Shown here: positions 4,814 to 12,327 of the stretch, piece after piece
How the letters are laid out: the number at the start of each line of letters is the position of its first letter
Position numbering within the stretch: position 1 is the first letter of the stretch
DNA from: CAMASH01 sp041746635
GTDB taxonomy: Bacteria > Verrucomicrobiota > Verrucomicrobiia > Chthoniobacterales > Terrimicrobiaceae
Direction of reading: 5' to 3'
NCBI GenBank assembly: GCA_041746635.1
Contig: JBGTGQ010000032.1
Coordinates: 1 to 16,259, forward strand
DNA: 16,259 nucleotides
The notes under the pieces: generated by a model
Told to the model about the DNA's origin: nothing
What the model saw: only the letters and a program-made list of their open reading frames with translations
The model's database searches: none
Translations under genes and position numbers: made by a program

Positions 4814-5521
4814 CTACGCTTTGGGTTTTGTCAGCAGGTTGTATTTGAGGATGCAACGGATGGCGCTGAAACCGTCCTTCCAGCCAATTTTTTTACCTTC
4901 GGCATAGGTGCGGCCGTGGTAGGAGATGGAAACCTCATAGATGCGGACGCCGAGGCGGGCCACTTTGGCGGTGATTTCGGGTTCGAAGCCGAAACGGGGT
5001 TCCTCGATGGTAAGGGATTGGATGATCTCGCGACGGAAGGCCTTGTAGCAGGTTTCCATGTCGGTGAGATTGAGGTTGGTCAACATATTCGAGAGCAGGG
5101 TCAGGATGGTGTTGCCCACCGAGTGCCAGAAATACAACACGCGGTGTTCCTCCGAGCCGATAAAGCGCGAGCCGAAGACTACGTCCGCGCGATCCCGCAG
5201 GATGGGTCCAATCAGACGGGAATACTCGCCCGGATCATATTCGAGGTCAGCGTCCTGAATAATGACGAGGGGAGCGCAAGCATGGAAGATCCCGGTGCGG
5301 AGGGCGGCACCTTTGCCCCGGTTGACCGGATGATGAAAGACACGGATGCGCGGATCGGTTGTGGCCAGAGTGTCGAGGACCGCGCCCGAACTGTCGCTGG
5401 AAGAATCGTTCACGCAGATCAGTTCCGCGACGCTAGGCTGGGCGAGCACGATTTTAATGACCTCAGCAACGGTGCTGGCCTCGTTGTAAACGGGCATGAC
5501 AACACTCAGGCAGGGAGACAT
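4814..5521 (-). CDS. Family 2 glycosyltransferase (dolichol-phosphate-mannose-synthase-like, soluble)
   Basis: A 235-residue GT-A fold protein. It starts LSVVMPVYNEASTV (residues 5-18), has VNDSSSD with Asp39 for the nucleotide, VNRGKGAALRTGI (66-78), the metal-binding QDADLEYDP with Asp90 and Asp92, and the acceptor-side signature FGSRF. There is no C-terminal membrane pair, so it is the short Dpm1-like form that transfers a sugar from GDP- or UDP-sugar to a polyprenyl phosphate or similar acceptor at the inner membrane. The next gene on the strand, after a 403-base gap, is the sugar-nucleotide epimerase, so both probably serve surface glycan synthesis. Donor and acceptor are not readable. 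No ribosome site before the ATG. Confidence 0.88.
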   Translation of the reverse strand: MSPCLSVVMPVYNEASTVAEVIKIVLAQPSVAELICVNDSSSDSSGAVLDTLATTDPRIRVFHHPVNRGKGAALRTGIFHACAPLVIIQDADLEYDPGEYSRLIGPILRDRADVVFGSRFIGSEEHRVLYFWHSVGNTILTLLSNMLTNLNLTDMETCYKAFRREIIQSLTIEEPRFGFEPEITAKVARLGVRIYEVSISYHGRTYAEGKKIGWKDGFSAIRCILKYNLLTKPKA

Positions 5522-5530
5522 GAATAGGGG

Positions 5531-5562
5531 AAAAGCTGAGAGGCTAAAAGGCGGAAAGGCGG
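5531..5562. repeat. AAGGCTGAA intergenic repeat, copy 5 (diverged)
   Basis: GAAAAGCTGAGAGGCTAAAA then GGCGGAAAGGCGG, recognisably the same unit with more changes, directly upstream of the GT2 start codon. On the transcribed strand it is a C/T-rich leader. Confidence 0.5.
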
Positions 5563-5577
5563 TAAAACCGGGCGTTT

Positions 5578-5937
5578 TTACATCAGTTTCCGGGTCCTTG
5601 AGACGATGGTTGTGAATATCGCCAGGATTTCGGAGGTTTCCTGAAGGAGGGCAGTCTTTCGATCCCCGGAAATGTTGCAGTCTTCATTGAGGAGTTCGAG
5701 CCATAGCGCGGATTCGTCGGCTTCTTGCAAGAGGCCATCGAGTTTCGAGCAGAATTCCGCATGGGAGCGGGCGCGCGAAGCCTCACATGAGTGGGCGGCG
5801 ACGGATGTTCCGGAACGCAGGAGTTGATGCCCCAAAACCGCGACCTCTTTTTCGCTCCTCGGTAGGCTGGCATAAAGCTGAATTACTTTTGACGCATACC
5901 TTTTGCAGCGCAATCGAAGTTCTTCTGTGAGGCGCAT
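5578..5937 (-). CDS. Four-helix-bundle protein (23S rRNA intervening-sequence family)
   Basis: A 119-residue all-helical protein: LRCKRYASKVIQLYASLP, SEKEVAVLGHQLLRSGTSVA, HSCEASRARSHAEFCSKLDG, EADESALWLELL and a last helix to the C-terminus. This is the pattern of the four-helix-bundle family first noted as the ORF in 23S rRNA intervening sequences, here standing as an ordinary chromosomal gene. The RSGTSVAA..EA..A.S..EF..K motif is the family core. Members form small homo-oligomers; their biochemical function is unknown. It sits upstream of the GT2 gene on the same strand with a repeat between them, so a shared transcript is possible. Confidence 0.88.
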   Translation of the reverse strand: MRLTEELRLRCKRYASKVIQLYASLPRSEKEVAVLGHQLLRSGTSVAAHSCEASRARSHAEFCSKLDGLLQEADESALWLELLNEDCNISGDRKTALLQETSEILAIFTTIVSRTRKLM

Positions 5938-5944
5938 GTTTTGG

Positions 5945-5989
5945 AAAAGCTGAAAAGTTGAGATGCTGAAAGGCTGAAAGGCTGAAAGG
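5945..5989. repeat. AAGGCTGAA intergenic repeat, copy 6
   Basis: Five units, with the run GCTGAAAGGCTGAAAGGCTG being nearly perfect. It ends eight bases before the start codon of the four-helix-bundle gene (minus strand), so it forms its 5' leader. This is the rightmost copy seen in the window. Confidence 0.75.
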
Positions 5990-6181
5990 GGAGGTTTCAG
6001 TATTTTCCCCCGCAGTGGCGAGCGGAAGTCGGAGACGAAGATCTGAGCGGGCAGATACTCAGTGCTCGATGCTCCATGCTCCCGGCTTTCATCCGGCCAA
6101 GCTGCCGCCCTTGGTCATTCCCGGAGAAGGAGACCATCTGGCCATTTTGCGATGTGTAGTGGTCCGCACGAGGCGGAGGTT
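5990..6181. other. Intergenic stretch downstream of the regulator gene
   Basis: I see no gene here. A short 9-base periodicity (GTGCTCGATGCTCCATGCTC at 6062-6081) is another simple tandem repeat of a different unit. No convincing terminator for the minus-strand regulator gene was found. Confidence 0.4.
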
Positions 6182-6691
6182 TTATTCCCCTTGCAGGAGT
6201 TTTTGGGCGAGAGGCAGAAACGTTCCGGCCCGTTTGTGCCACTTGGTGATTCTTTGCAGACGCAGCCGTGCTCCCGGCTGGGCTCCGCGAGGGAGGTCAG
6301 GGATCAGGTCGTTCAGGCGCTTCAACCGTTCGGCCCCGCCGGAGAGGCCGGGCACGAGGCGCTTGCTGAGGAAGCCGGAGAGCAGGGGCTTGAGTTCCAG
6401 CCGGGCGGCGTAAAGGTGGCTGCGTGTGCCATCTTCTTTCTCGCGAAAAATCGCTCCGAGTTCCTCCAGTTGGCGCAACCCCTGGCTGGCCGAACCTTTG
6501 CTGATGTTCAGCCGGCGGATGATTTCCTCCATCGAGAGCGGATGTTCCGAGGCGAAGAGGACTCCGTAAATTTCGCCGAGTGAGCGGGGGTTGCCGAAAA
6601 GTTCCGCCAGGTTGGAAAACACGACCACCAGCTCCCTTTGCAGGGTGGCTTCGGCGGTCGCCACGATGTCGGCGTTTTTCGATCCTGACAT
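6182..6691 (-). CDS. GbsR/MarR-type winged-helix transcriptional regulator
   Basis: A 169-residue DNA-binding protein. Residues 30-50 (LFGNPRSLGEIYGVLFASEH) and the helix-turn-helix at about 52-81 (LSMEEIIRRLNISKGSASQG, then LRQLEELGAI) followed by a wing (FREKEDGTRSHLYAA) are diagnostic of the GbsR family, whose best-known members are choline- and osmolyte-responsive repressors in Bacillus. The C-terminal 60 residues are likely the dimer part. It is divergent from the polysaccharide operon starting at 6856, and an inverted repeat in the shared region overlaps its own predicted promoter. I infer it represses itself and regulates that operon. The signal is unknown. Confidence 0.88.
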   Translation of the reverse strand: MSGSKNADIVATAEATLQRELVVVFSNLAELFGNPRSLGEIYGVLFASEHPLSMEEIIRRLNISKGSASQGLRQLEELGAIFREKEDGTRSHLYAARLELKPLLSGFLSKRLVPGLSGGAERLKRLNDLIPDLPRGAQPGARLRLQRITKWHKRAGTFLPLAQKLLQGE

Positions 6692-6697
6692 GAAACA

Positions 6698-6737
6698 AAC
6701 TTAGGGCGGACCGAAGAAAGTTCAATTCAAAATGAAC
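6698..6737 (-). promoter_or_regulatory. Predicted promoter and operator of the GbsR-type gene
   Basis: An inverted repeat GTTCA-8-TGAAC lies at 6720-6737. On the minus strand its promoter-proximal arm is part of TTGAAC (6720-6725), a fair -35, followed after 16 bases by TAAGTT (6698-6703), a weak -10, with six bases to the ATG. An operator over the -35 would give autorepression. On the plus strand, TATATT (6738-6743) next to the repeat could be the -10 of the divergent polysaccharide operon, though no matching -35 is seen. Confidence 0.45.
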
Positions 6738-6747
6738 TATATTTTCG

Positions 6748-6772
6748 AGTCGGGAAGGAAGTGCTCCCGACT
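6748..6772. promoter_or_regulatory. Inverted repeat in the polysaccharide operon leader
   Basis: AGTCGGGA (6748-6755) and TCCCGACT (6765-6772) are exact complements nine bases apart. If transcription starts near TATATT at 6738-6743, the hairpin forms at the very 5' end of a leader of about 100 bases. It may stabilise the RNA or be a second operator. Confidence 0.45.
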
Positions 6773-6855
6773 TGCCGGAAAAGGATTCGGCCGCTATGAC
6801 TCCCTTTTGCGGCGAATGACGGAGTGATCATTGCGCGCCCGCAGATAATCACCTC

Positions 6856-8751
6856 ATGCGATACGTCCCCGCCATCCTCTGTGCCTTGGCTGTTGCCGTC
6901 GCGCAGGGATTGTATGGAGGGGTGCTGCGGCCGGTGTTTGCGCTGCCGGCTTTTGCCTTGGTCGGTCTTGCTGGCTTAGTGGGCGCGGCCTGTTTTTTCC
7001 GCGGAAAAACGCCCGAGCCCAATTTTTTCGGCCTGTCTCTGGTGGCGATGCTGGCTGCCTGGTTGCTGTGGCGGGAAATGAATTCCCCCGATGCCTGGCT
7101 GGCCTCGGGATATTTCCGTCTGACCCTGGGCTGTCTGGTGGTCTATCTGCTTTTCGCCTGCGTCATCACAAATCCCTACCACCGCCTGGCTTTTGTTTCG
7201 GTTTTGCTCCTTCTGGCCATGATTCAAGTTGCCACAGCCGCCTGGCAATTTACCCACGCGCACGATGCATTCCCGATACCCTGGCAATCGGAGCAATTGC
7301 GGCAATGGTATGCGCCTCGCTTCGCCCAAAAAGCGCACGGATTTTTTTTGAACGGCAATCATCTTTCCTGGTTTCTCAATGCCGCGGGAATCACCGCGCT
7401 GTCTCTGGCCAGCTGGGGGAGATGGGGAATCAGTGCCAAGGTGCTTTGTTTTTACGTTGCGCTAATGAGTTTTGCCGGGTCGATGCTAACGGGCAGCCGG
7501 GGAGGTTTTGTCAGTCTGGCGGCCGGCCTGGCTGTTTTTTTTCTGCTCAGCACCATGGTTTTGACCCTCGGCGCAAGGGACAGGCGGTGGGCGGCTTTGC
7601 TGGGGGTGGTGACGGCCCTGGTTGTGACGGCGGGGATACTGGGCTGGCTCTTTGACAGCAGTTACTTTATTCAAGATCGCTACAGCAAGTTGCTGGCAGA
7701 TTCCTACCGGACGGATGTTTTCGCACCGGTCGCAAGGCAATTCCAGCTTGCGCCGCTCATGGGAACGGGGGCGGGAACATTCCTCTATCATGTACGGCAG
7801 TTGCGCGAGTTTTTCACGTCTGGCGATGATGTCTTTGCCCACAACGACTGGGCGCAGCTGGCGGCGGATTTCGGATTTCCCGCGCTGGCACTGCTGGCGG
7901 CTGCGGTAGCAGTGCATTTTGCCGCCGGCTTGGAATTCCTGGCCAGTGTTTTGCACAAGAGGATGGCGGCCTCCAGTCGTCCCCAAAGTCATGCCGCCGC
8001 GCTGCTTATTGCCGCGCTGGCTTGTGTGACGATTTTTGCGGTTCATTCATTTTTTGATTTCAATATGCAGATTCCGGCCAACGCCTTGCTGGCATCAGCA
8101 TTTTTCGGGATGCTGGCGAATCCAGGTGTGGAGGCAATTGGATCAAGGGGCAGCCACACGGGGTCGTTCAAGCGGATGACGGGGTATGGGATGGCGGGGA
8201 TTTGTGGAGGGTGGCTTTTGCTGGCTGTTGGGCAGGTGGCTTGGGCGGATTATCACCTGCTGAAAGCGGAGAATGCGTTACTGGTGGGAGATTGGGAAAC
8301 GGGTTCCCGGATGGCCCGGAAGGGGCTGGCTGGCGGGCGGCCTTCCCCCGGACTTCGCTTGGCTCTCGGCGAATCCTTGCTTTTGGAAAGTCTGGCTCTG
8401 GAGAATCCCCGGGTTCGGTGGTCGATTTACCTGGCTGCGACCAAGGAACTCTCCCTGGCAGTCGATTTCGCTCCACAGGCCCACGGCAGTCACGCTCTCC
8501 TTGCCCGCGTCTTGGCCAAGGCTGGGCGGCTTCAGGTCGCGGAGGAAGAAATCTTGGAGGCCATCCGGCTTAATCCCGGGGCCAATTATGAATTTTATGC
8601 AGAGTTGATGGAGCGCAGCGGTCGCCTTTCGGAGGCGGCGCGGTTGTATCAACTGTCCCAGCATTACGGGAATCATCACTCGGGGCTGAAGAGTTTTCAG
8701 AATGTGGAGCGGAAACGAAAGGAGCGGGCCGAAAAAAACGGGGTCCCGTAA
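6856..8751 (+). CDS. Wzy/O-antigen-ligase-type membrane protein with C-terminal TPR region
   Basis: A 631-residue inner-membrane protein. About eleven hydrophobic segments fill residues 1-465. Between them lie the Wzy_C motifs: GSMLTGSRGG (Ser214-Arg215-Gly216-Gly217) and, after a large periplasmic loop, FAHNDWAQLAADFGFPAL with His329. This is the fold of O-antigen polymerases and ligases that join undecaprenyl-linked sugar units in the periplasm. Residues about 465-620 are soluble and repeat-like (LLVGDWETGSRMARKGL; LARVLAKAGRLQVAEEEILE with AIRLNPG; ERSGRLSEAARLY), that is two to four TPR-like units. The gene heads an operon with barrel, kinase and export genes, so polymerase is more likely than ligase. 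No Shine-Dalgarno site before the ATG. Confidence 0.88.
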   Translation: MRYVPAILCALAVAVAQGLYGGVLRPVFALPAFALVGLAGLVGAACFFRGKTPEPNFFGLSLVAMLAAWLLWREMNSPDAWLASGYFRLTLGCLVVYLLFACVITNPYHRLAFVSVLLLLAMIQVATAAWQFTHAHDAFPIPWQSEQLRQWYAPRFAQKAHGFFLNGNHLSWFLNAAGITALSLASWGRWGISAKVLCFYVALMSFAGSMLTGSRGGFVSLAAGLAVFFLLSTMVLTLGARDRRWAALLGVVTALVVTAGILGWLFDSSYFIQDRYSKLLADSYRTDVFAPVARQFQLAPLMGTGAGTFLYHVRQLREFFTSGDDVFAHNDWAQLAADFGFPALALLAAAVAVHFAAGLEFLASVLHKRMAASSRPQSHAAALLIAALACVTIFAVHSFFDFNMQIPANALLASAFFGMLANPGVEAIGSRGSHTGSFKRMTGYGMAGICGGWLLLAVGQVAWADYHLLKAENALLVGDWETGSRMARKGLAGGRPSPGLRLALGESLLLESLALENPRVRWSIYLAATKELSLAVDFAPQAHGSHALLARVLAKAGRLQVAEEEILEAIRLNPGANYEFYAELMERSGRLSEAARLYQLSQHYGNHHSGLKSFQNVERKRKERAEKNGVP

Positions 8752-8766
8752 GGCGTATATTTTTCA

Positions 8767-10095
8767 ATGAAACTATTGCCTTCCAATGCGTTTTCAATAA
8801 ACAACGTCACGATGATGACAAGAGCCTCTCGTCTATCGATTGTCCCTCACTTCCTGAGCGTTGGGATCTTGATATGGCTTCAACCGCCTGCATTTGCCCA
8901 AGTCTCTTTCAACGTAGCACCAGTCACTTCCGACTTCGGGGGAAATCCGAGCGACGGCGATGCGGAAGGTTCCGACGGATCCGGGGGGGGGCTCGGTATT
9001 TTCGCCCGGAAGCCATTTAAAATGAGCGTGTCCTTGCGCCAGGGATATGACAGCAACCCCAACACGCTCTCCTCAGGGGCTGAAGGGAGCCTGTATTCCA
9101 ACGTGGGAGCCGGCGTGAACTACAGCTTTGGCAGCCCGCGGCTGCAGTTGGGGGCGAGTCTGAGTGGCGGGGCGACATTCTATTACAATCGGGGCGACGA
9201 CCCGATCGATTATAACGGAAACATCTCCTTGAGCGCGAAATACCGGGCGACTCCCAGGCTGAATCTGAGTCTCAGCACCTCCACGGCCTATCTCTCGCAA
9301 CCCGACATCGCGCAGATCGGCGGCACAAACCGCCAAGACGGCGACTACATCCTTTCCAATACGACCCTGTCGGCCTCCTATCAGTGGTCGGAAATCATCT
9401 CCACGGTGACCAGCTACAATTTCTCCGCGAATTATTATCTGGAGAGTGATCTAAACGACAATTTGGGAAACATCAGCCAGACGCTGGCCCAATCCGTCCT
9501 TTGGTTGTGGAAGCCGAAAACGACCCTGGTGGCGGAGTACCGGGCCAATGCCATCAATTACTATAGCGCCGACCTAAACCAGTTCGGTAATTATTTCCTG
9601 GTAGGCTTTGACCAAATTTTCAACCCCCGCTTTTTTTGGAATGCGCGGCTGGGCGCGCAACTCAACCTGAACAACAACCCCGTGGATGGGAATTCCACCT
9701 ACATCGGTCCCTTCATGGAAAGCACACTGCGTTACCAGTTTCGTCCCGCTTCCGCTGTCTCGTGGATCATGCGCTACGGAACCGAGCAGTCCGGACTTTT
9801 TGACGTTTCCCAGAGGCAAACTTTTCGCACTGGCATCACCCTCAATCATGCCTTTACCGCGCGCATCTCCGGGGTGGTTTCCGTCAATTATTTGAACAAT
9901 TATTACAGTCAGGGTGATGTCATCTCGGCCTTCAATGAGAATATCGTCGATGCCGCGGTGGGCCTGAGCTACCGGTTCAACCGATTTGTTTCCTTTGAGA
10001 CCGGCTACCAGTTCACCATTGATATTGCTCCGGAGGATACCGGTCGCAATTACACCCGCAACATTGTGTTTGTAGGGGCTAATTTTGCATTTTAG
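8767..10095 (+). CDS. Outer-membrane beta-barrel protein of the polysaccharide locus
   Basis: A secreted protein of up to 442 residues. The signal peptide fits best if translation starts at 8812 or 8815 (MTRASRLSIVPHFLSVGILI then WLQPPAFA before Gln); the ATG at 8767 adds 15-16 residues. None of the starts has a Shine-Dalgarno site. From about residue 80 on, alternating strands rich in Tyr, Asn, Ser and Gly continue to the end (for example NVGAGVNYSF, LSLSTSTAYLS, YQWSEIISTVTSYNFSANYY), and the last residue is Phe in FVGANFAF, the assembly signal of outer-membrane barrels. It resembles the barrel proteins of exopolysaccharide loci. As the neighbouring Wza-type protein is short, I infer the barrel is the outer-membrane exit for the polymer. 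Confidence 0.85.
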   Translation: MKLLPSNAFSINNVTMMTRASRLSIVPHFLSVGILIWLQPPAFAQVSFNVAPVTSDFGGNPSDGDAEGSDGSGGGLGIFARKPFKMSVSLRQGYDSNPNTLSSGAEGSLYSNVGAGVNYSFGSPRLQLGASLSGGATFYYNRGDDPIDYNGNISLSAKYRATPRLNLSLSTSTAYLSQPDIAQIGGTNRQDGDYILSNTTLSASYQWSEIISTVTSYNFSANYYLESDLNDNLGNISQTLAQSVLWLWKPKTTLVAEYRANAINYYSADLNQFGNYFLVGFDQIFNPRFFWNARLGAQLNLNNNPVDGNSTYIGPFMESTLRYQFRPASAVSWIMRYGTEQSGLFDVSQRQTFRTGITLNHAFTARISGVVSVNYLNNYYSQGDVISAFNENIVDAAVGLSYRFNRFVSFETGYQFTIDIAPEDTGRNYTRNIVFVGANFAF

Positions 10096-10140
10096 GGGAT
10101 AGTTCAATCGGACTCGTTTCCCTCGGCAATACTCCGCAAG

Positions 10141-10168
10141 TTGACTATGCGCAAACTCCTCGTATCCT
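10141..10168 (+). promoter_or_regulatory. Possible internal promoter before the tyrosine-kinase gene
   Basis: TTGACT (10141-10146), 16 bases, TATCCT (10163-10168), 11 bases before the ATG at 10180. A start about seven bases below the -10 would leave a leader of only four or five bases. No Shine-Dalgarno site is present in the 84-base gap after the barrel gene. Confidence 0.4.
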
Positions 10169-10179
10169 GAGCTTGTTTT

Positions 10180-12327
10180 ATGAACACCGACGGCGGCGAG
10201 CTTCAACTGCATTTTCTCGATTACTGGCGCGTCATTCGTGTTCGGATGCCGCTCATTATTCTGGTTTTCCTTCTCGTGGTGATCACGGCCTCGGTGGTGA
10301 CCTATTTCATGCCGAAGCAATACGAGTCCTCGGTGACGATGCAGGTCAAACAAAGCGACGTGGCGATGGAGGTTTTCAATCAAGGGCAGAGTGGGCGGGG
10401 ATTTGATCCCCGCTTCATCACCACCCAGTTCGAGATTATTCAACGCAAAGAAATCCTTGATCCCGTCATCGATTCCCTCCGGCTGGTGGATAAATGGCGG
10501 GAAGTTGGCGTCACCTCGCGGGAGATGCTCTACAATAAATTGCGCAAGATGATTGATGTGAGCGAAATTCGCAACACGGAGCTCATCCAGATTGCCGTGT
10601 TCAGCACCGATAAAGTCGAAGCGGCGGAGATCGCCAATACCATAGCAGATGAGTACCAGCGCCGGAGGACTCTGGAGCAAACGCAGTGGCAGGACCGGTC
10701 TCTGTCCCAGCTCCGCCAAGAGGTGGCCAAGCAGCAAATCAAAGTGACGGAACTGAAGGATCTGGCGACCAAACTTCGTATTGAAAACGGCATCACGGAC
10801 ATGACCCCGGAGGGCGTCGAACAGGGTTTGGGGCTCGAGAGCGACGTGCTCAGGACGGTTGAACAGCAGGTGAGCACCGAACGGTTGCGGGTGGCCACCC
10901 TCCGGGCAAAGCACCAATTGGTGTCCGGTATGACCGATGATCAGATCATGCGTTCTCTGGTGACCTTGGAAATCGCAGATCCCACCATCCAGCAAATTCT
11001 TCCCCTCTATCAGGAGGCCGTATCGGAAGAGGCCAGATTTCTGAATTCCGGGCTGGGTCCGAATCATCCCACGGTCAAGTCCCTTCGGGCGAAAAAGGAT
11101 GTGATGGATGGTCAACTCAAGGACCAGATCCAAGTCTTGCGCAAAACCTTGGAAGCGAACCTGAAGATTGCGGAGGACTCCCTGAAAAGCTTGGAGGAAA
11201 GCCTTACGGGTTCGCGCGATAAGCAGCAGGACTCCAGAACACGCTTCGCACCCTACTACGAGGCCAAAAACGCCTATTTTCAGGCCAGAAAGGTCTTGGA
11301 GGCGGCCGAGTTGAGATTGTCCACCGAAAGCATGCAGACGGCCATGCCGCAAAATCCGGCCATGATCTGGGAGCGGGCGGTGCCGGCGGAGCTTCCTTCC
11401 CGCCCGCGCGTCTTGCTCAATATTGCCCTGGGGGTCGTGGTGGGACTGATCTTTGGCGTGGGTCTGGCGTTCTTTATCGAGTATCTCGACACCAGCGTGA
11501 AGACGATGGAGGACGTGGAAAACTTATTGCAGGTGCCGGTTTTGGCCGTGATCCCCAAAAACATATCCATGTTGCTTAATGAGCCGCCAGATAACCCGGA
11601 TGCCGAGGCCTATCGCATTATGCGGACGAATATTGAGTTCAACCGGAAAAATCCGGACGCCAATACTGTTACGCTGGTCAGTGGAGGGACCGGTGAAGGC
11701 AAATCCACGACTTTATCGAACATTGCCTTCACCTTTGCCCGGGGCGGCTACAGCACGTTGATTGTTGACGCGGACTTGCGCCGACCTTCCCAGCATCGCA
11801 TTTTCGGACTCGGCAACGAGACCGGTCTCACCGATTACCTCACCACCGACATTGAGTTGGAAGAGGTCGTCATCCAAACCAAGGTGGAGAATCTTTATCT
11901 GTTGACCAGCGGCAAGCTTCCGGCCGATGCGGTGGGCATTCTTAACTCGCAGCGGATGGTGGAATTTATTGAGGAGGTAAAAGGCCGTTTCGACATCATT
12001 TTCTTCGACTCCCCGCCAATTCTCGGAGTGAGTGACGCTTCGGTTCTTTCGAGTGCAGTGGACCTCACCATCATTGTGGTACAACATCGCCGCTTCCCGC
12101 GGGCCATGCTCCAGCGCGTCAAGCAGGCCGTGCTCAACGTCGGTGGAAACATTCTTGGAGTCGTGCTCAATAACGTCGATGTCCGGCATGACCAACATTA
12201 CGAATATTACACGAGCTACTATAATTATTATTATCAAAAACCTTCGGCGGAACGCTCGCGAAAGAGCACCCCGACCAAGGTGGCTGTCTTACAGGAAAAA
12301 CGCGGTGATGCGGAGGATTCCTACTAA
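10180..12327 (+). CDS. Polysaccharide co-polymerase fused to a bacterial tyrosine kinase (Wzc/ExoP type)
   Basis: A 715-residue inner-membrane protein. The N-terminal Wzz domain has a membrane segment at about residues 22-45, then a long periplasmic coiled region (about 170-400) with two helical stretches, and a second segment at about 408-430 (LLNIALGVVVGLIFGVGLAF). The cytoplasmic BY-kinase follows: ring-forming EAYRIMR (Glu476, Arg479, Arg482), Walker A GGTGEGKST with Lys508, Walker A' VDADLRRP (Asp530, Asp532), Walker B IIFFDSPP with Asp610. The tail has eight Tyr within residues 674-685. In Wzc, cycles of ring assembly and autophosphorylation of such tails control chain length and export. 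Its stop overlaps the next start by one base. Confidence 0.95.
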   Translation: MNTDGGELQLHFLDYWRVIRVRMPLIILVFLLVVITASVVTYFMPKQYESSVTMQVKQSDVAMEVFNQGQSGRGFDPRFITTQFEIIQRKEILDPVIDSLRLVDKWREVGVTSREMLYNKLRKMIDVSEIRNTELIQIAVFSTDKVEAAEIANTIADEYQRRRTLEQTQWQDRSLSQLRQEVAKQQIKVTELKDLATKLRIENGITDMTPEGVEQGLGLESDVLRTVEQQVSTERLRVATLRAKHQLVSGMTDDQIMRSLVTLEIADPTIQQILPLYQEAVSEEARFLNSGLGPNHPTVKSLRAKKDVMDGQLKDQIQVLRKTLEANLKIAEDSLKSLEESLTGSRDKQQDSRTRFAPYYEAKNAYFQARKVLEAAELRLSTESMQTAMPQNPAMIWERAVPAELPSRPRVLLNIALGVVVGLIFGVGLAFFIEYLDTSVKTMEDVENLLQVPVLAVIPKNISMLLNEPPDNPDAEAYRIMRTNIEFNRKNPDANTVTLVSGGTGEGKSTTLSNIAFTFARGGYSTLIVDADLRRPSQHRIFGLGNETGLTDYLTTDIELEEVVIQTKVENLYLLTSGKLPADAVGILNSQRMVEFIEEVKGRFDIIFFDSPPILGVSDASVLSSAVDLTIIVVQHRRFPRAMLQRVKQAVLNVGGNILGVVLNNVDVRHDQHYEYYTSYYNYYYQKPSAERSRKSTPTKVAVLQEKRGDAEDSY

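Noticed and set aside
4526..5527. A 333-codon open frame on the plus strand
   Set aside because: Antisense to the GT2 glycosyltransferase and running through the palindromic gap; no family pattern.
887..5989. The AAGGCTGAA tracts as a CRISPR array
   Set aside because: Units are only about nine bases, directly adjacent, without spacers of constant length, and no cas genes are nearby.
5997..6242. An 81-codon minus-strand frame after the regulator
   Set aside because: It overlaps the 3' end of the regulator gene, includes a tandem repeat, and shows no protein-like pattern.
9574..11352. A 592-codon open frame on the minus strand
   Set aside because: It lies antisense to the barrel and kinase genes, both strongly supported by signal peptide, strands and kinase motifs. 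It shows no domain pattern and crosses the gap between two genes.
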